From Roseivivax halotolerans (GTDB lineage: Bacteria > Pseudomonadota > Alphaproteobacteria > Rhodobacterales > Rhodobacteraceae): DNA of 64,000 nucleotides. Below, in pieces: positions 27,792-36,749 of this stretch (within the stretch, counting starts at the first letter, position 1; every line of letters starts with the position of its first letter). Location: NCBI RefSeq assembly GCF_900115815.1, contig NZ_FOXV01000002.1:310001-374000 (forward strand), written 5' to 3'. Below the pieces are notes generated by a model. That model was given only the letters and a program-made list of their open reading frames with translations, made no database searches and was not told where the DNA came from. Both the position numbers and the translations under genes were made by a program.

Positions 27792-27807
27792 TTAATGCTT
27801 CGCTAAC
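27792..27807 (+). promoter_or_regulatory. CtrA-like binding site upstream of comM
   Basis: The sequence TTAATGCTTCGCTAAC fits the CtrA consensus TTAA-N7-TTAAC with one mismatch (C for the first T of the second half). It lies 48 bases upstream of the comM start. TTAA is rare in this GC-rich DNA. In Rhodobacter capsulatus CtrA controls competence-type genes, including comM, needed to take up gene transfer agent DNA. Confidence 0.5.
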
Positions 27808-27854
27808 CTTGTTGGCCGAAGGCTTTCGCTATCGTCAGATGCGGAGCCTCAGGC

Positions 27855-29367
27855 ATGGTCGCCGTCGCCTATACCGTCGCCTTCGAGGGCGTCTCGGCCC
27901 GCATGGTCGAGGTGCAATGCGCCGTGTCGCCCGGGATGCCCGCCTTCGCCATCGTGGGCCTGCCCGACAAGGCGGTGTCAGAGGCGCGAGACAGGGTCCG
28001 CACGGCGCTCTCGTCCCTGTCGATCGCGCTCCCCTCCAAGCGGATCACGATCAATCTGTCACCCGCGGATCTGCCGAAGGAAGGATCGCATTTCGACCTG
28101 CCGATCGCGATGAGCCTTCTCGCAGCGCTCGATATCGTGCCTAGGGACGCGGTCGCCGGACACGTGGCGCTCGGGGAATTGTCGCTGAACGGGGCACTGG
28201 TGCCGGTTGCAGGTGCGCTCCCCGCTGCGCTGGCTGCCGCCGAGGAGGCGCGCGGGCTTGTCTGTCCGGACGGCTGCGGCGCGGAGGCCGCCTGGGTCGA
28301 TGCGTGCCAGGTGATCGGCGCGGAGTCCTTGTTGCAGCTCGTGCAGCATTTCACCGGTCAATCGCCCCTTGCACCTGCAAGACCCGGAGAGGTCACCGCC
28401 GCACGCGGCGCGCGCGATCTCAACGAGGTGAAGGGGCAGGAAAAGGCGAAACGCGCGCTCGAAATCGCCGCGGCGGGCCGTCACCATTTGATGCTGATCG
28501 GCACTCCGGGATCGGGCAAGTCGATGTTGGCGGCCCGGCTGCCGGGACTCTTGCCGCCGCTCTCGCCGATGGAGGCGCTCGAAACCTCGATGATCCATTC
28601 GCTGGCAGGGCTTCTTGATGAAGGCGGCATATCGCGCGAGCGGCCGTTCCGCGCACCGCATCATACCGCCTCGATGCCCGCGATCGTCGGCGGCGGTCGG
28701 CGCGCCCAGCCGGGCGAGATCAGCCTCGCGCATAATGGGGTCTTGTTCATGGACGAATTCCCGGAATTTCCGCGCACCGTGCTCGAAACCTTGCGCCAAC
28801 CGATCGAAACGGGCGAGGTCATGGTCGCGCGGGCCAATGCCCATGTGACCTATCCGTGCCGGTTCCTGTTGATCGCAGCCGCCAATCCCTGCCGCTGCGG
28901 CTACCTGCCCGACGCCGAACGCGCCTGCGCGCGCGCCCAATTGCGGGGAAGACTATCTGGGGCGGATATCGGGGCCGCTGATGGACCGGTTCGACCTGCG
29001 GATCGAGGTGCCGCCGGTTGCGTTTACCGATCTCGATGCGCCATCTGGGGGCGACAGCTCCTTGGTCGTGGCCGACCGCGTCGCCGCGGCGCGCGCGGTG
29101 CAAGCGGCCCGTTTCGGCGAGAAGAGTGCGTGCCGCACCAATGCCGATGCGGAGGGACGCCAACTCGATGAGATCGCGCCGCTCGACAGCGAATGCCGCG
29201 GCCTCATCATCTGCGCCGCCGAGCGGTTGAGCCTCTCCGCCCGCGGCTACCACCGGACCTTGCGCGTTGCGCGCACCATCGCGGACCTCGAGGGCAGCGC
29301 GGACATCCGCCGCCCGCACCTTGCCGAGGCGCTGAGCTACCGGCTTCTGTCGGCGAAGGAGGCCTGA
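27855..29367 (+). pseudogene. comM: comM/YifB-family AAA+ Mg-chelatase-like ATPase, broken by a frameshift
   Basis: ComM is a hexameric helicase that promotes branch migration during natural transformation. The N-terminal Lon-like domain (AYTVAFEGVSARMVEVQCAV) and Walker A LMLIGTPGSGKSMLAARLPG are present. So are FRAPHHTASMPAIVGGGRR, NGVLFMDEFPEFPRTVLETL and the zinc-like CRCGYLPDAERAC. After about residue 360 the frame is lost at a (GC)5 tract (28927-28936). The expected APNCGEDYLGRISGPLMDRF continues in another frame from there to a stop at 29367. Restoring two bases would give a full-length protein of about 504 residues. Unrepaired, the product is a 438-residue protein with an unrelated tail, stopping at 29171. 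A sequencing error cannot be excluded. Confidence 0.82.
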
Positions 29368-30230
29368 ACGAACTCTGCCGTGCGGACAAGGCTTTCCCGC
29401 GCTTCGGGCAAGTAGCCATCGAAGAGCTGCCAGACATGCGGCATCTCAGGGACAACATCCTCGCTCACCACGCCGCCGAAGTCTCGCAGCCGCTCCGCCA
29501 ACCGGTGGCTGTCGTCCCGCAGGATCTCGTGCTCGCCATATTGCAGGAAGACCGGCGGGCAGCCGGGATACGTGGCATAAAGCGGCGAGGCGTGCGGATC
29601 GCGGGGATCGTGGTCCCCCAGATAAAGCTCGACGACCTCGGCCATCCGCGTCACCGGCAAAACGGGATCGACCTCGGCATTCAGCTCGAGGCTTTCGCCT
29701 GTCAGCGCAAGATCGGTCCAGGGTGAAAAGGCAAAGGCGGCGGCAGGCGGCGTGCCCTCCTCGCACAGCGCCGCAAGCAGCGCCATCGCGAGACCGCCTC
29801 CCGCCGAATCGCCCCCGAGCACAATGTCCTGCGGTCTGTAACCGAGATCGGCAAGCCGGTCCCACGCTGCGCGCGCATCCTCGAAGGCAGCGGGAAACCG
29901 ATGCTCCGGCGCGAGGCGGTAGCTGACGGCGCAGACCTCGACGCCGGTCATCTGCGACAAAAGACCGAGCGGGCCGAGATAGCCCTCGACGCTGCCCGAG
30001 ATATAGGCGCCGCCGTGAAAATAGAGGATCGCCGCATTCGGCAGGCACGGTCCGGTATTGATCCAGGTCAGCCCGCCGGGGCGGTGCCAGTAACGCAAAT
30101 AGGGCGGGTGCCGCAGCACGTAAGGCAAAAGGTCGACCTGGGCGGCATGGCGCGGATCGAAGACATGCTTCAGGAACGGCTTCAAGAGGTACCGAAGCGG
30201 CCCCGAGATGATCCGCGACTGCCAGCTCAT
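29337..30230 (-). CDS. Alpha/beta-hydrolase of the hormone-sensitive lipase type
   Basis: A 297-residue esterase. The oxyanion-hole motif HGGAYISGS and the nucleophile elbow [16 protein letters not shown] identify the HSL/family IV branch. The catalytic histidine is probably in EMPHVWQLF near residue 265, and the acid in the DPVLP or [12 protein letters not shown] regions. The N-terminal cap (about residues 1-50) is typical. There is no signal peptide. The start at 30230 overlaps the gshB stop by four bases, so it is probably co-translated with gshB; no functional link is known. The 3' end overlaps the comM remnant by 31 bases. Confidence 0.88.
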   Translation of the reverse strand: MSWQSRIISGPLRYLLKPFLKHVFDPRHAAQVDLLPYVLRHPPYLRYWHRPGGLTWINTGPCLPNAAILYFHGGAYISGSVEGYLGPLGLLSQMTGVEVCAVSYRLAPEHRFPAAFEDARAAWDRLADLGYRPQDIVLGGDSAGGGLAMALLAALCEEGTPPAAAFAFSPWTDLALTGESLELNAEVDPVLPVTRMAEVVELYLGDHDPRDPHASPLYATYPGCPPVFLQYGEHEILRDDSHRLAERLRDFGGVVSEDVVPEMPHVWQLFDGYLPEARESLVRTAEFVQASFADRSR

Positions 30231-31162
30231 GCGCGGCGGGCTTCGATCGCCTCCCAGATGCGGGCGGCGATGTTGACGTTGTCGAAGCGTTCGAGCTCCT
30301 GCAGCCCGGTCGGCGAAGTCACGTTGATCTCTGTCAGGTAGTCGCCGATCACGTCGATGCCTACGAAGATCTGGCCCTTCTCGCGCAGGCGCGGGCCGAT
30401 CGTCGCGCATATCTCGCGGTCGCGCTCGGTCAGCGCGACCTTTTCGGGCCGGCCGCCCACATGCATGTTGGAGCGCACCTCGCCTTCGGCCGGCACGCGG
30501 TTGATCGCGCCCACGGCCTCGCCGTCGACCAGGATGATGCGCTTGTCGCCCTTGGAGACCGCGGGCAGGAATTTCTGCGCGATCAGCGGCTCGCGCGAGA
30601 AGCCGGTAAACATCTCGTGCAGCGACGACAGGTTCCGGTCCTCGGCACCGAGCTTGAAGATCCCCGCCCCACCATTGCCGTAGAGCGGTTTCAGAATGAT
30701 GTCGCCATGTCGTTCCCGGAACGCCTTGAGCGTGGCGAGATCCCGCGCGATCGTCGTCGGCGGCGTGAGTTCGGGGAAGTCGAGGACCAGCAGCTTCTCG
30801 GGAAAGTTCCGCACCCAGAAGGGATCGTTCACCACGAGCGTCGTCTTCGACAGCCGATCCAGAAGATGCGTCGTGGTGATGTAGTGCATATCGAATGGCG
30901 GATCCTGGCGCAGCCAGACCACGTCGAAATCAGCGAGATCCACATGGGTCATCTCACCAAGGTCGGCATGATTGCCGACGTCGCGCCGCACGGAGAGGGG
31001 TCTGCCGCGCGCGGTAATCCGACCTTCCTCGTAAGCCAGCGCATCGGGCAGGTAGTAGAACAGCGAATGGCCGCGCGCCTGCGCCTCCTCCGCGATGCGA
31101 AACGTGGAATCGGCGTTGATGTCGATGGGCCCGATCGGGTCCATCTGGATGGCGACTTTCAT
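30227..31162 (-). CDS. gshB: Glutathione synthetase
   Basis: A 311-residue ATP-grasp enzyme joining gamma-glutamylcysteine and glycine. The start [20 protein letters not shown] is the conserved N-terminal domain. [10 protein letters not shown]-type residues appear as [20 protein letters not shown]. The ATP-grasp core has [18 protein letters not shown] and the C-terminal [19 protein letters not shown] binds the product and magnesium. Length is normal. It is the second part of a minus-strand group with yraN and rsmI, though 185 bases separate it from yraN. Confidence 0.97.
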   Translation of the reverse strand: MKVAIQMDPIGPIDINADSTFRIAEEAQARGHSLFYYLPDALAYEEGRITARGRPLSVRRDVGNHADLGEMTHVDLADFDVVWLRQDPPFDMHYITTTHLLDRLSKTTLVVNDPFWVRNFPEKLLVLDFPELTPPTTIARDLATLKAFRERHGDIILKPLYGNGGAGIFKLGAEDRNLSSLHEMFTGFSREPLIAQKFLPAVSKGDKRIILVDGEAVGAINRVPAEGEVRSNMHVGGRPEKVALTERDREICATIGPRLREKGQIFVGIDVIGDYLTEINVTSPTGLQELERFDNVNIAARIWEAIEARRA

Positions 31163-31347
31163 GTTGGCACTCCCGGGCGCGGTCGGTCTGTTGCGCCAAG
31201 AGATGCGTCAAAGCCGGGGCGGGGGCAATGGCGAGGCTGGATTTCATGCCTCGGAGCGGCGAACCTCCGATCCATGTAGGCTAGGCCGCCGTCGCCGCTT
31301 AGCGGTCGTGGGACGCGTCTGTCTTCGGCCAGACCTTGCGACCCGCC

Positions 31348-31719
31348 TCAGGCCATCAACGCGTTTTCCAGAATACGAATCTCGCCGAACCCGTTCACCA
31401 GCGCGACATCGACGCGCATCTCGGTCAGAAGACCGTTCGGCTGGCTTCCTGCGAATTCTTCGCCCGCGCGGCAGATCCGTGCGGCCTGACGTGGCGAGAG
31501 TGCCTCTGCGGCGCGGTCGAAGGAGCGGCTTTTCTTGACCTCGACGAAAACGAGCCCAGGACCATCGGCAAGAACCAGATCTATTTCGCCGCATCTCCCG
31601 CGCCAGCGCGTCGCAAGAGGCCGATAGCCGCGAGCGGCATAATCCGCCGCGACCTGCGCCTCGGCCGACAGGCCCGCCTGATAAGCGAGCGCGCCGGTTG
31701 CGGGTGATGCAAAGCTCAT
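31348..31719 (-). CDS. yraN: YraN/UPF0102 family endonuclease-like protein
   Basis: A 123-residue protein with the restriction-endonuclease-like core of the UPF0102 family: GLSAEAQVAADYAARGYRPL, then TRWRGRCGEIDLVLADGPGL and VFVEVKKSRSF. These residues (E...D...E-x-K) form the presumed metal site. It is a cytoplasmic protein of unknown biological role, proposed to be a Holliday-junction-resolvase-like nuclease. Its ATG overlaps the rsmI stop by four bases, and the rsmI-yraN pairing is common across proteobacteria. Confidence 0.92.
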   Translation of the reverse strand: MSFASPATGALAYQAGLSAEAQVAADYAARGYRPLATRWRGRCGEIDLVLADGPGLVFVEVKKSRSFDRAAEALSPRQAARICRAGEEFAGSQPNGLLTEMRVDVALVNGFGEIRILENALMA

Positions 31720-32582
31720 TCCCTCAGTTCCTTCGCAAGCATCATGGCCTCCTGGTAGACGGGCCGCTTCTTCACACCGAGCATCTGTGCGACATAATCG
31801 GCCGCATCGCGCACCGACATCGTCTGCAACGCCTCCTCGAGCGCCCTTGTTACGTCCGATCCGCTAACATTTTCCAAACGCCCGCGGTCGATCAGCACCA
31901 CGACCTCGCCACGCGCAGCTGAATTTTCGTAAAATTCAGCAAGCTCGCCCAACGACCCGCGCCGCACCTCCTCGAATTTCTTCGTCAGCTCCCGCGCGAC
32001 CGCCCCCTGCCGCTCCGCCCCGAGCGCCGCTTCGGCATCACGCAGCATCGCCGCCAGACGCCGGGGCGATTCGTAGAAGACCAAAGTCGCCGGAACCCCG
32101 GCGAGCTCTTCGAGCGTGCGCCGCCGTGCGGATTGCTGGTTCGGCAGGAATCCCGCGAAGAGGAACCGGTCCGTCGGCAGCCCCGCCAGCGTCAGCGCCG
32201 TCACGACGGCCGCTGCGCCGGGCGCGCTCGTGACGGGATGCCCGGCCTCCGTCGCGGCCCGCGCCAGGTCGAAGCCGGGATCCGAAATCATGGGCGTGCC
32301 CGCTTCTGAGGCATAGGCCACCGATTTGCCTTCCGCCATCGCCGCAAGGATCTGCGGACGCATCTTCGCGCCGTTATGCTCGTGATACGCGAGCACCGGA
32401 CGTCCGCCAAGCGAGATACCGTGAATTTCCAGAAGCTTGCGTAGCGAGCGCGTGTCCTCCGCCGCGAGCACGTCCGCGCTCGACAGCACGTCCAGGGCGC
32501 GCAGCGTGATGTCGCGGGCATTGCCTATCGGCGTTGCGACAAGGGTCAGACCCGGCGGAAGGCTGCTCTCATGCTGTTTCAT
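31716..32582 (-). CDS. rsmI: 16S rRNA (cytidine(1402)-2'-O)-methyltransferase RsmI
   Basis: A 288-residue SAM-dependent methyltransferase of the tetrapyrrole-methylase fold modifying C1402 in the ribosomal P site. Motifs: LVATPIGNARDITLRALDVL, AEDTRSLRKLLEIHGI, YHEHNGAKMRPQILAAMAEG, then VAYASEAGTPMISDPGFDLA and LAGLPTDRFLFAGFLPNQQS. All of these are RsmI signatures. The start MKQHESS is divergent from the LpoA-like lipoprotein, with 103 bases between the two starts. Confidence 0.96.
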   Translation of the reverse strand: MKQHESSLPPGLTLVATPIGNARDITLRALDVLSSADVLAAEDTRSLRKLLEIHGISLGGRPVLAYHEHNGAKMRPQILAAMAEGKSVAYASEAGTPMISDPGFDLARAATEAGHPVTSAPGAAAVVTALTLAGLPTDRFLFAGFLPNQQSARRRTLEELAGVPATLVFYESPRRLAAMLRDAEAALGAERQGAVARELTKKFEEVRRGSLGELAEFYENSAARGEVVVLIDRGRLENVSGSDVTRALEEALQTMSVRDAADYVAQMLGVKKRPVYQEAMMLAKELRE

Positions 32583-32685
32583 GGTTGGACCCGTTAACCC
32601 GCTGTTCTAAGCTCGCGACAAAGCGGCGCAGGCCCGACCGGCGCGCCGACCGAACCACCGATAAGGATCGAGGGAGCCCGATACA

Positions 32686-33864
32686 ATGTTTGCCCTGTTT
32701 ACCGCCGCTCGCAAGGCGCTTCGCAAAACCGCGCTGGTCGCGGGCCTGACAGCGCTTGCCGCCTGCGACGCCACCTCCATCGGCTCCCTGACGCCTGGCG
32801 CTGGCGGCGGACGGATCGACGCATCCGAGCCTGTGCCCGTGGCCCTTTTGCTGCCTCGTTCGGATGCCAATGCCGGGTCGATCCCGCGCGATCTGGAAAA
32901 CGCGGCTCGCCTTGCCATCCAGAGCCTCGACGGCGTGTCGGTTGATCTGCGCGTCTACGACACGGCCGGTCAGCCTGCAACCGCCTCCGCCGTTGCACAG
33001 CAGGCCGTCGACGAGGGCGCGGTGGTGATTCTCGGCCCGCTCTACGGCGAAGCGGCGAATGCCGCAGCGATCGCGGTCGCCGACGAGGGCGTCAACGTTC
33101 TCAGTTTCTCCAACAACCCGACCATCGCGGGCGGCAACCTGTTCATCCTCGGCCAGACATTCCAGAACACCGCGAGCCGGCTTGTCAGCTACGGCGCGCG
33201 CCAGGGCCAGACCGACATCGCCGTGCTGTTCCAGGACAACATCGCCGGGCAGATCGGCCGCAACGCGGTGCAATCCGCGGCCTCCGCCAATGGCGCCCGC
33301 GTCGTCGCCTCGGAAGGCTACCAGCTCAACACCGAGAGCCTGACCTCCGCGATCGGGCGCATCTCGCCGCTGGTCGATGCCGGGGAGGCCGACACGCTGA
33401 TGCTGACCGATAGCTGGGAGGGCGGCCTCTCGGTCGTACTGCAGCTGGCGCCCGAGCAGGGCATCTCGCCCGCCTCTACGCAGTACATGGGACTGACGCG
33501 CTGGGATTCGCGTCCCGACGGCTTCCAGCTTCCGGGGATCGAGGGGGCATGGTTCACCCTGCCCAACCGCTCCGCGCTCTCGGCCTTCGAGGGTCGGTAT
33601 GCCGCGGCCTATGGTGGCTCTCCGCACCCGCTCGCCCCGCTCGCCTTCGACGGGATCAATGCGATCGGCTCGCTCGTCAGCCGCGGCAGCGGCATCGACC
33701 GGGCTGCGCTGACGCAGGGCGCTGGCTTCCAGGGCGCGACGGGTGTATTCCGCTTCCTGGCCAACGGGACCAATGAACGCGGTCTCGCCATTGCCACGGT
33801 GCAGAACCAGCAGGTGACGATCATTGACCCCGCCCCCCGCTCCTTCGGCGGTGCCGGTTTCTGA
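32686..33864 (+). CDS. Penicillin-binding-protein activator (LpoA-like) lipoprotein
   Basis: A 392-residue lipoprotein: signal FTAARKALRKTALVAGLTAL with lipobox LAAC at about residues 24-27. The mature protein is a periplasmic-binding-protein fold (Peripla_BP_6/leucine-binding type) with VPVALLLPRSDANAGSIPRD, then VVILGPLYGEAANAAAIAVA and VNVLSFSNNPTIAGGNLFIL. This matches the C-terminal domain of LpoA, which activates the peptidoglycan synthase PBP1A from the outer membrane. The N-terminal TPR domain of enterobacterial LpoA is absent, as in alphaproteobacteria generally. Synteny opposite rsmI-yraN supports the call. The 3' end overlaps glnD by 41 bases. Confidence 0.85.
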   Translation: MFALFTAARKALRKTALVAGLTALAACDATSIGSLTPGAGGGRIDASEPVPVALLLPRSDANAGSIPRDLENAARLAIQSLDGVSVDLRVYDTAGQPATASAVAQQAVDEGAVVILGPLYGEAANAAAIAVADEGVNVLSFSNNPTIAGGNLFILGQTFQNTASRLVSYGARQGQTDIAVLFQDNIAGQIGRNAVQSAASANGARVVASEGYQLNTESLTSAIGRISPLVDAGEADTLMLTDSWEGGLSVVLQLAPEQGISPASTQYMGLTRWDSRPDGFQLPGIEGAWFTLPNRSALSAFEGRYAAAYGGSPHPLAPLAFDGINAIGSLVSRGSGIDRAALTQGAGFQGATGVFRFLANGTNERGLAIATVQNQQVTIIDPAPRSFGGAGF

Positions 33865-36634
33865 GGAAACCAGCCCGGACACGACCACCACGCCCGACCT
33901 CATCGCGCCTTCGGACGAGATCTTCGACCGGGGGCGCGTTCGCGAGCGGTTGTGGGAAGACCTTGGCGATGCGACCGGCGAGCGCGCCGTGCGCGAGATC
34001 GTCGTCCGCCATTTGAGCGCGGCGCGGGATGCCGGGCGCGACCGGATCGCCGAGGCATTCCGGACGTCCCCGTTCAAGTCTCCCCAGGTCACGCGCGCCT
34101 ATACCTATATCACCGACTGCCTCATCGCGCTGACGTTCGAAGTCGCGACAGAGAAGCTGCACCGGATGCCCAACCCGACCGAGGGCCAGCGCATCGCCGT
34201 CATGGCCGTGGGCGGATACGGGCGGGGCGAGATGGCCCCCTTCTCGGATGTCGATCTGCTGTTCCTGACGCCCTACAAGATCACCGGCTGGGCCGAGAGC
34301 GTCATCGAATCGATGCTCTACGTGCTGTGGGATCTGAAGCTCAAGGTCGGTCACGCCTCGCGCACGGTTAAGGATTGCCTGCGCCTCGGCGCCGAGGATT
34401 ACACGATCCGCACCGCGATGCTCGAATGCCGCTACCTGACGGGCCACCGGGCCCTCGCCCGCGAGCTGGAAGAGCGGCTTCGGAGCGATCTCTTCGAAGG
34501 CACCGAGGCGGACTTCGTGCAAGCCAAGCTCGAGGAGCGCGAGAGCCGGCACGAAAAGCAAGGCGGCCAGCGCTACGTCGTCGAGCCGAACGTGAAAGAG
34601 GGCAAGGGCGGTCTAAGGGATCTGCAATCGCTCTACTGGATCCTCAAATACGTCCACCATACCGACAATCCCGAAGAGCTTGTGGCCAAGGGCGTCTTCC
34701 GCCCCGAGGAGTACCGCACTTTCCGCGAGGCCCAGGCGTTCCTCTGGGCCGTGCGCTGCCACCTGCATCTTCTTGCGGGCCGCGGGATGGAAAACCTGAC
34801 CTTCGACATGCAGGTCGAGGTCGCCGAGCGCATGGGCTTTTCCGATCGCGGCGGCCGGCGCGGCGTCGAGATCTTCATGCAGACCTATTTCCGGCACGCG
34901 GTGGCGGTGGGCGACCTCACGCGCATCGTCCTGACCTCGCTCGAGGCGGATCAGAAGAAGGAGGCGCCGCTCCTCGTGCGCCTCTTCACCCGCGCGCCCA
35001 AGGTCCGCAGCGGATACCAGGTCACGAACGGACGGCTCGCCATCGCCGATGACGCGACCTTCCTTTCGGACAAGATCAACATCCTCAGGATTTACGAGGA
35101 GGCGCTCCGCACCGGCCTGTTGATCCACCCCGACGCGATGCGTCTCATCCAGGCCAACCTGCACCTTATCGACGAGGACATGCGTCGTTCGAAGGAGGCG
35201 CAACGGATCTTCCTCGACCTGATGCTGAAGCACGGCAACCCCGACCGCGCGCTGAGGCGGATGAACGAGCTCGGCGTCCTTTCGGCGTTCATTCCCGAAT
35301 TCGAACCCATCGTCGCGATGATGCAATTCAACATGTATCACAGCTACACGGTCGACGAGCATACCATCCAGTGCATCTGGCACCTCTCGGAGATCGAGCA
35401 GGAAAACCTTGTCGAGGAGCTGCCTGTCGCCTCCACCATCCTGCGCGAAGGCGTGAACCGCCGGGTCCTCTACGTCGCTCTGCTTCTGCACGATATCGGC
35501 AAGGGCCGCGACGAGGATCATTCGGTGCTCGGCGCGAAGATCGCCCGCGTCGTCGCGCCCCGGCTCGGGCTCAACAAGGCCGAATGCGCCACCGTCGAAT
35601 GGCTGATCCGCCATCACCTTCTGATGTCCGACATGGCGCAGAAGCGCGACATCGCCGATCCGCGCACGGTGCGCGACTTCGCCAAGGCGGTTCAGACGAA
35701 AGAGCGGCTCGATCTGCTTTGCGTGCTCACCGTCTGTGACATCCGCGGCGTCGGGCCCAATGTCTGGAACAACTGGAAGGCCGCGCTCCTGCGCGCGCTC
35801 TACCGGCAGACGCACCGCGTCCTCGAGGACGGGATGGAGGCGATCACCCGCGAGAATCGCAGCGTCGAGGCCAAGAAGCTCCTGCGCGAGCGGCTGGATC
35901 ACTGGGACAAGAAAGACCTGCGCGCGGAAACGAGCCGCCACTACGAGACCTATTGGCAGGGCCTGCACGTCACCGCACACGTGGTCTTCGCCGAGCTTCT
36001 GAAGGATATCGGCACCGACGAGATCCGGATCGACATCCATCCCGACGAGGATCGAGACGCGACCCGCGTGTGTTTCGCGCTGGTTGACCATCCCGGCATC
36101 TTCGCCCGGCTCGCGGGTGCCCTGGCACTGGTCGGCGCGAACGTGGTGGATGCGCGGACCTATACTTCCAAGGACGGGTTCGCGACGGCGGTGTTCTGGG
36201 TGCAGGATTCCGAGGGGCATCCCTACGAGGCCGCGCGCCTGCCGCGTCTGCGCTCGATGATCGACAAGACGCTCAAAGGCGAGGTCGTGGCCCGCGAAGC
36301 GATCAAGTCGAAGGACAAGATCAAGAAACGCGAGCGCGCCTTCAAGGTCGCGACCTCGATCACCTTCGACAATGACGGCTCGGAGATCTACACGATCATC
36401 GAGGTCGACACCCGCGACCGCCCCGGTCTTCTTTATGACCTCGCGCGCACATTGTCGGAATCGAACATCTACATCGCCAGCGCCGTGATCGCGACCTATG
36501 GCGAGCAGGTCGTGGACAGCTTCTACGTCAAGGACATGTTCGGGCTGAAATTCTACACGCCGTCCAAGCAGAAGGTGATCGAGCGCCGCTTGCGGCAGGC
36601 GATCGAGGACGGCGCCAGGCGGGCTGCCGAATAG
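33824..36634 (+). CDS. glnD: [Protein-PII] uridylyltransferase / uridylyl-removing enzyme
   Basis: A 936-residue nitrogen sensor that uridylylates PII proteins at low glutamine and removes UMP at high glutamine. Domains in order: nucleotidyltransferase with GGYGRGEMAPFSDVDLLFL near residue 130; the helical PII-binding region; HD hydrolase with LLLHDIGKGRDEDHSVLGA near 554; and two ACT domains, near 748 (VCFALVDHPGIFARLAG) and 859 (IEVDTRDRPGLLYDLAR). No ATG precedes the conserved start; TTG 33824 or GTG 33851 are the options, both inside the upstream lipoprotein gene, suggesting translational coupling. Confidence 0.96.
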   Translation: MTPPPAPSAVPVSEETSPDTTTTPDLIAPSDEIFDRGRVRERLWEDLGDATGERAVREIVVRHLSAARDAGRDRIAEAFRTSPFKSPQVTRAYTYITDCLIALTFEVATEKLHRMPNPTEGQRIAVMAVGGYGRGEMAPFSDVDLLFLTPYKITGWAESVIESMLYVLWDLKLKVGHASRTVKDCLRLGAEDYTIRTAMLECRYLTGHRALARELEERLRSDLFEGTEADFVQAKLEERESRHEKQGGQRYVVEPNVKEGKGGLRDLQSLYWILKYVHHTDNPEELVAKGVFRPEEYRTFREAQAFLWAVRCHLHLLAGRGMENLTFDMQVEVAERMGFSDRGGRRGVEIFMQTYFRHAVAVGDLTRIVLTSLEADQKKEAPLLVRLFTRAPKVRSGYQVTNGRLAIADDATFLSDKINILRIYEEALRTGLLIHPDAMRLIQANLHLIDEDMRRSKEAQRIFLDLMLKHGNPDRALRRMNELGVLSAFIPEFEPIVAMMQFNMYHSYTVDEHTIQCIWHLSEIEQENLVEELPVASTILREGVNRRVLYVALLLHDIGKGRDEDHSVLGAKIARVVAPRLGLNKAECATVEWLIRHHLLMSDMAQKRDIADPRTVRDFAKAVQTKERLDLLCVLTVCDIRGVGPNVWNNWKAALLRALYRQTHRVLEDGMEAITRENRSVEAKKLLRERLDHWDKKDLRAETSRHYETYWQGLHVTAHVVFAELLKDIGTDEIRIDIHPDEDRDATRVCFALVDHPGIFARLAGALALVGANVVDARTYTSKDGFATAVFWVQDSEGHPYEAARLPRLRSMIDKTLKGEVVAREAIKSKDKIKKRERAFKVATSITFDNDGSEIYTIIEVDTRDRPGLLYDLARTLSESNIYIASAVIATYGEQVVDSFYVKDMFGLKFYTPSKQKVIERRLRQAIEDGARRAAE

Positions 36635-36749
36635 GCAAAGTTGACAGACGAAGGCCGTGCCAGCGCGTTGCGACTTGGGCCGCGCGGCAGGCCCGCCTAT
36701 CCTCGCAAGGCACCCGGCCGCAGACGGCCCTCACGAAAGGATGCCAGCC

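Noticed and set aside
34613-36220. 535-codon minus-strand frame inside glnD
   Set aside because: Antisense to the nucleotidyltransferase/HD protein, with no conserved motif.
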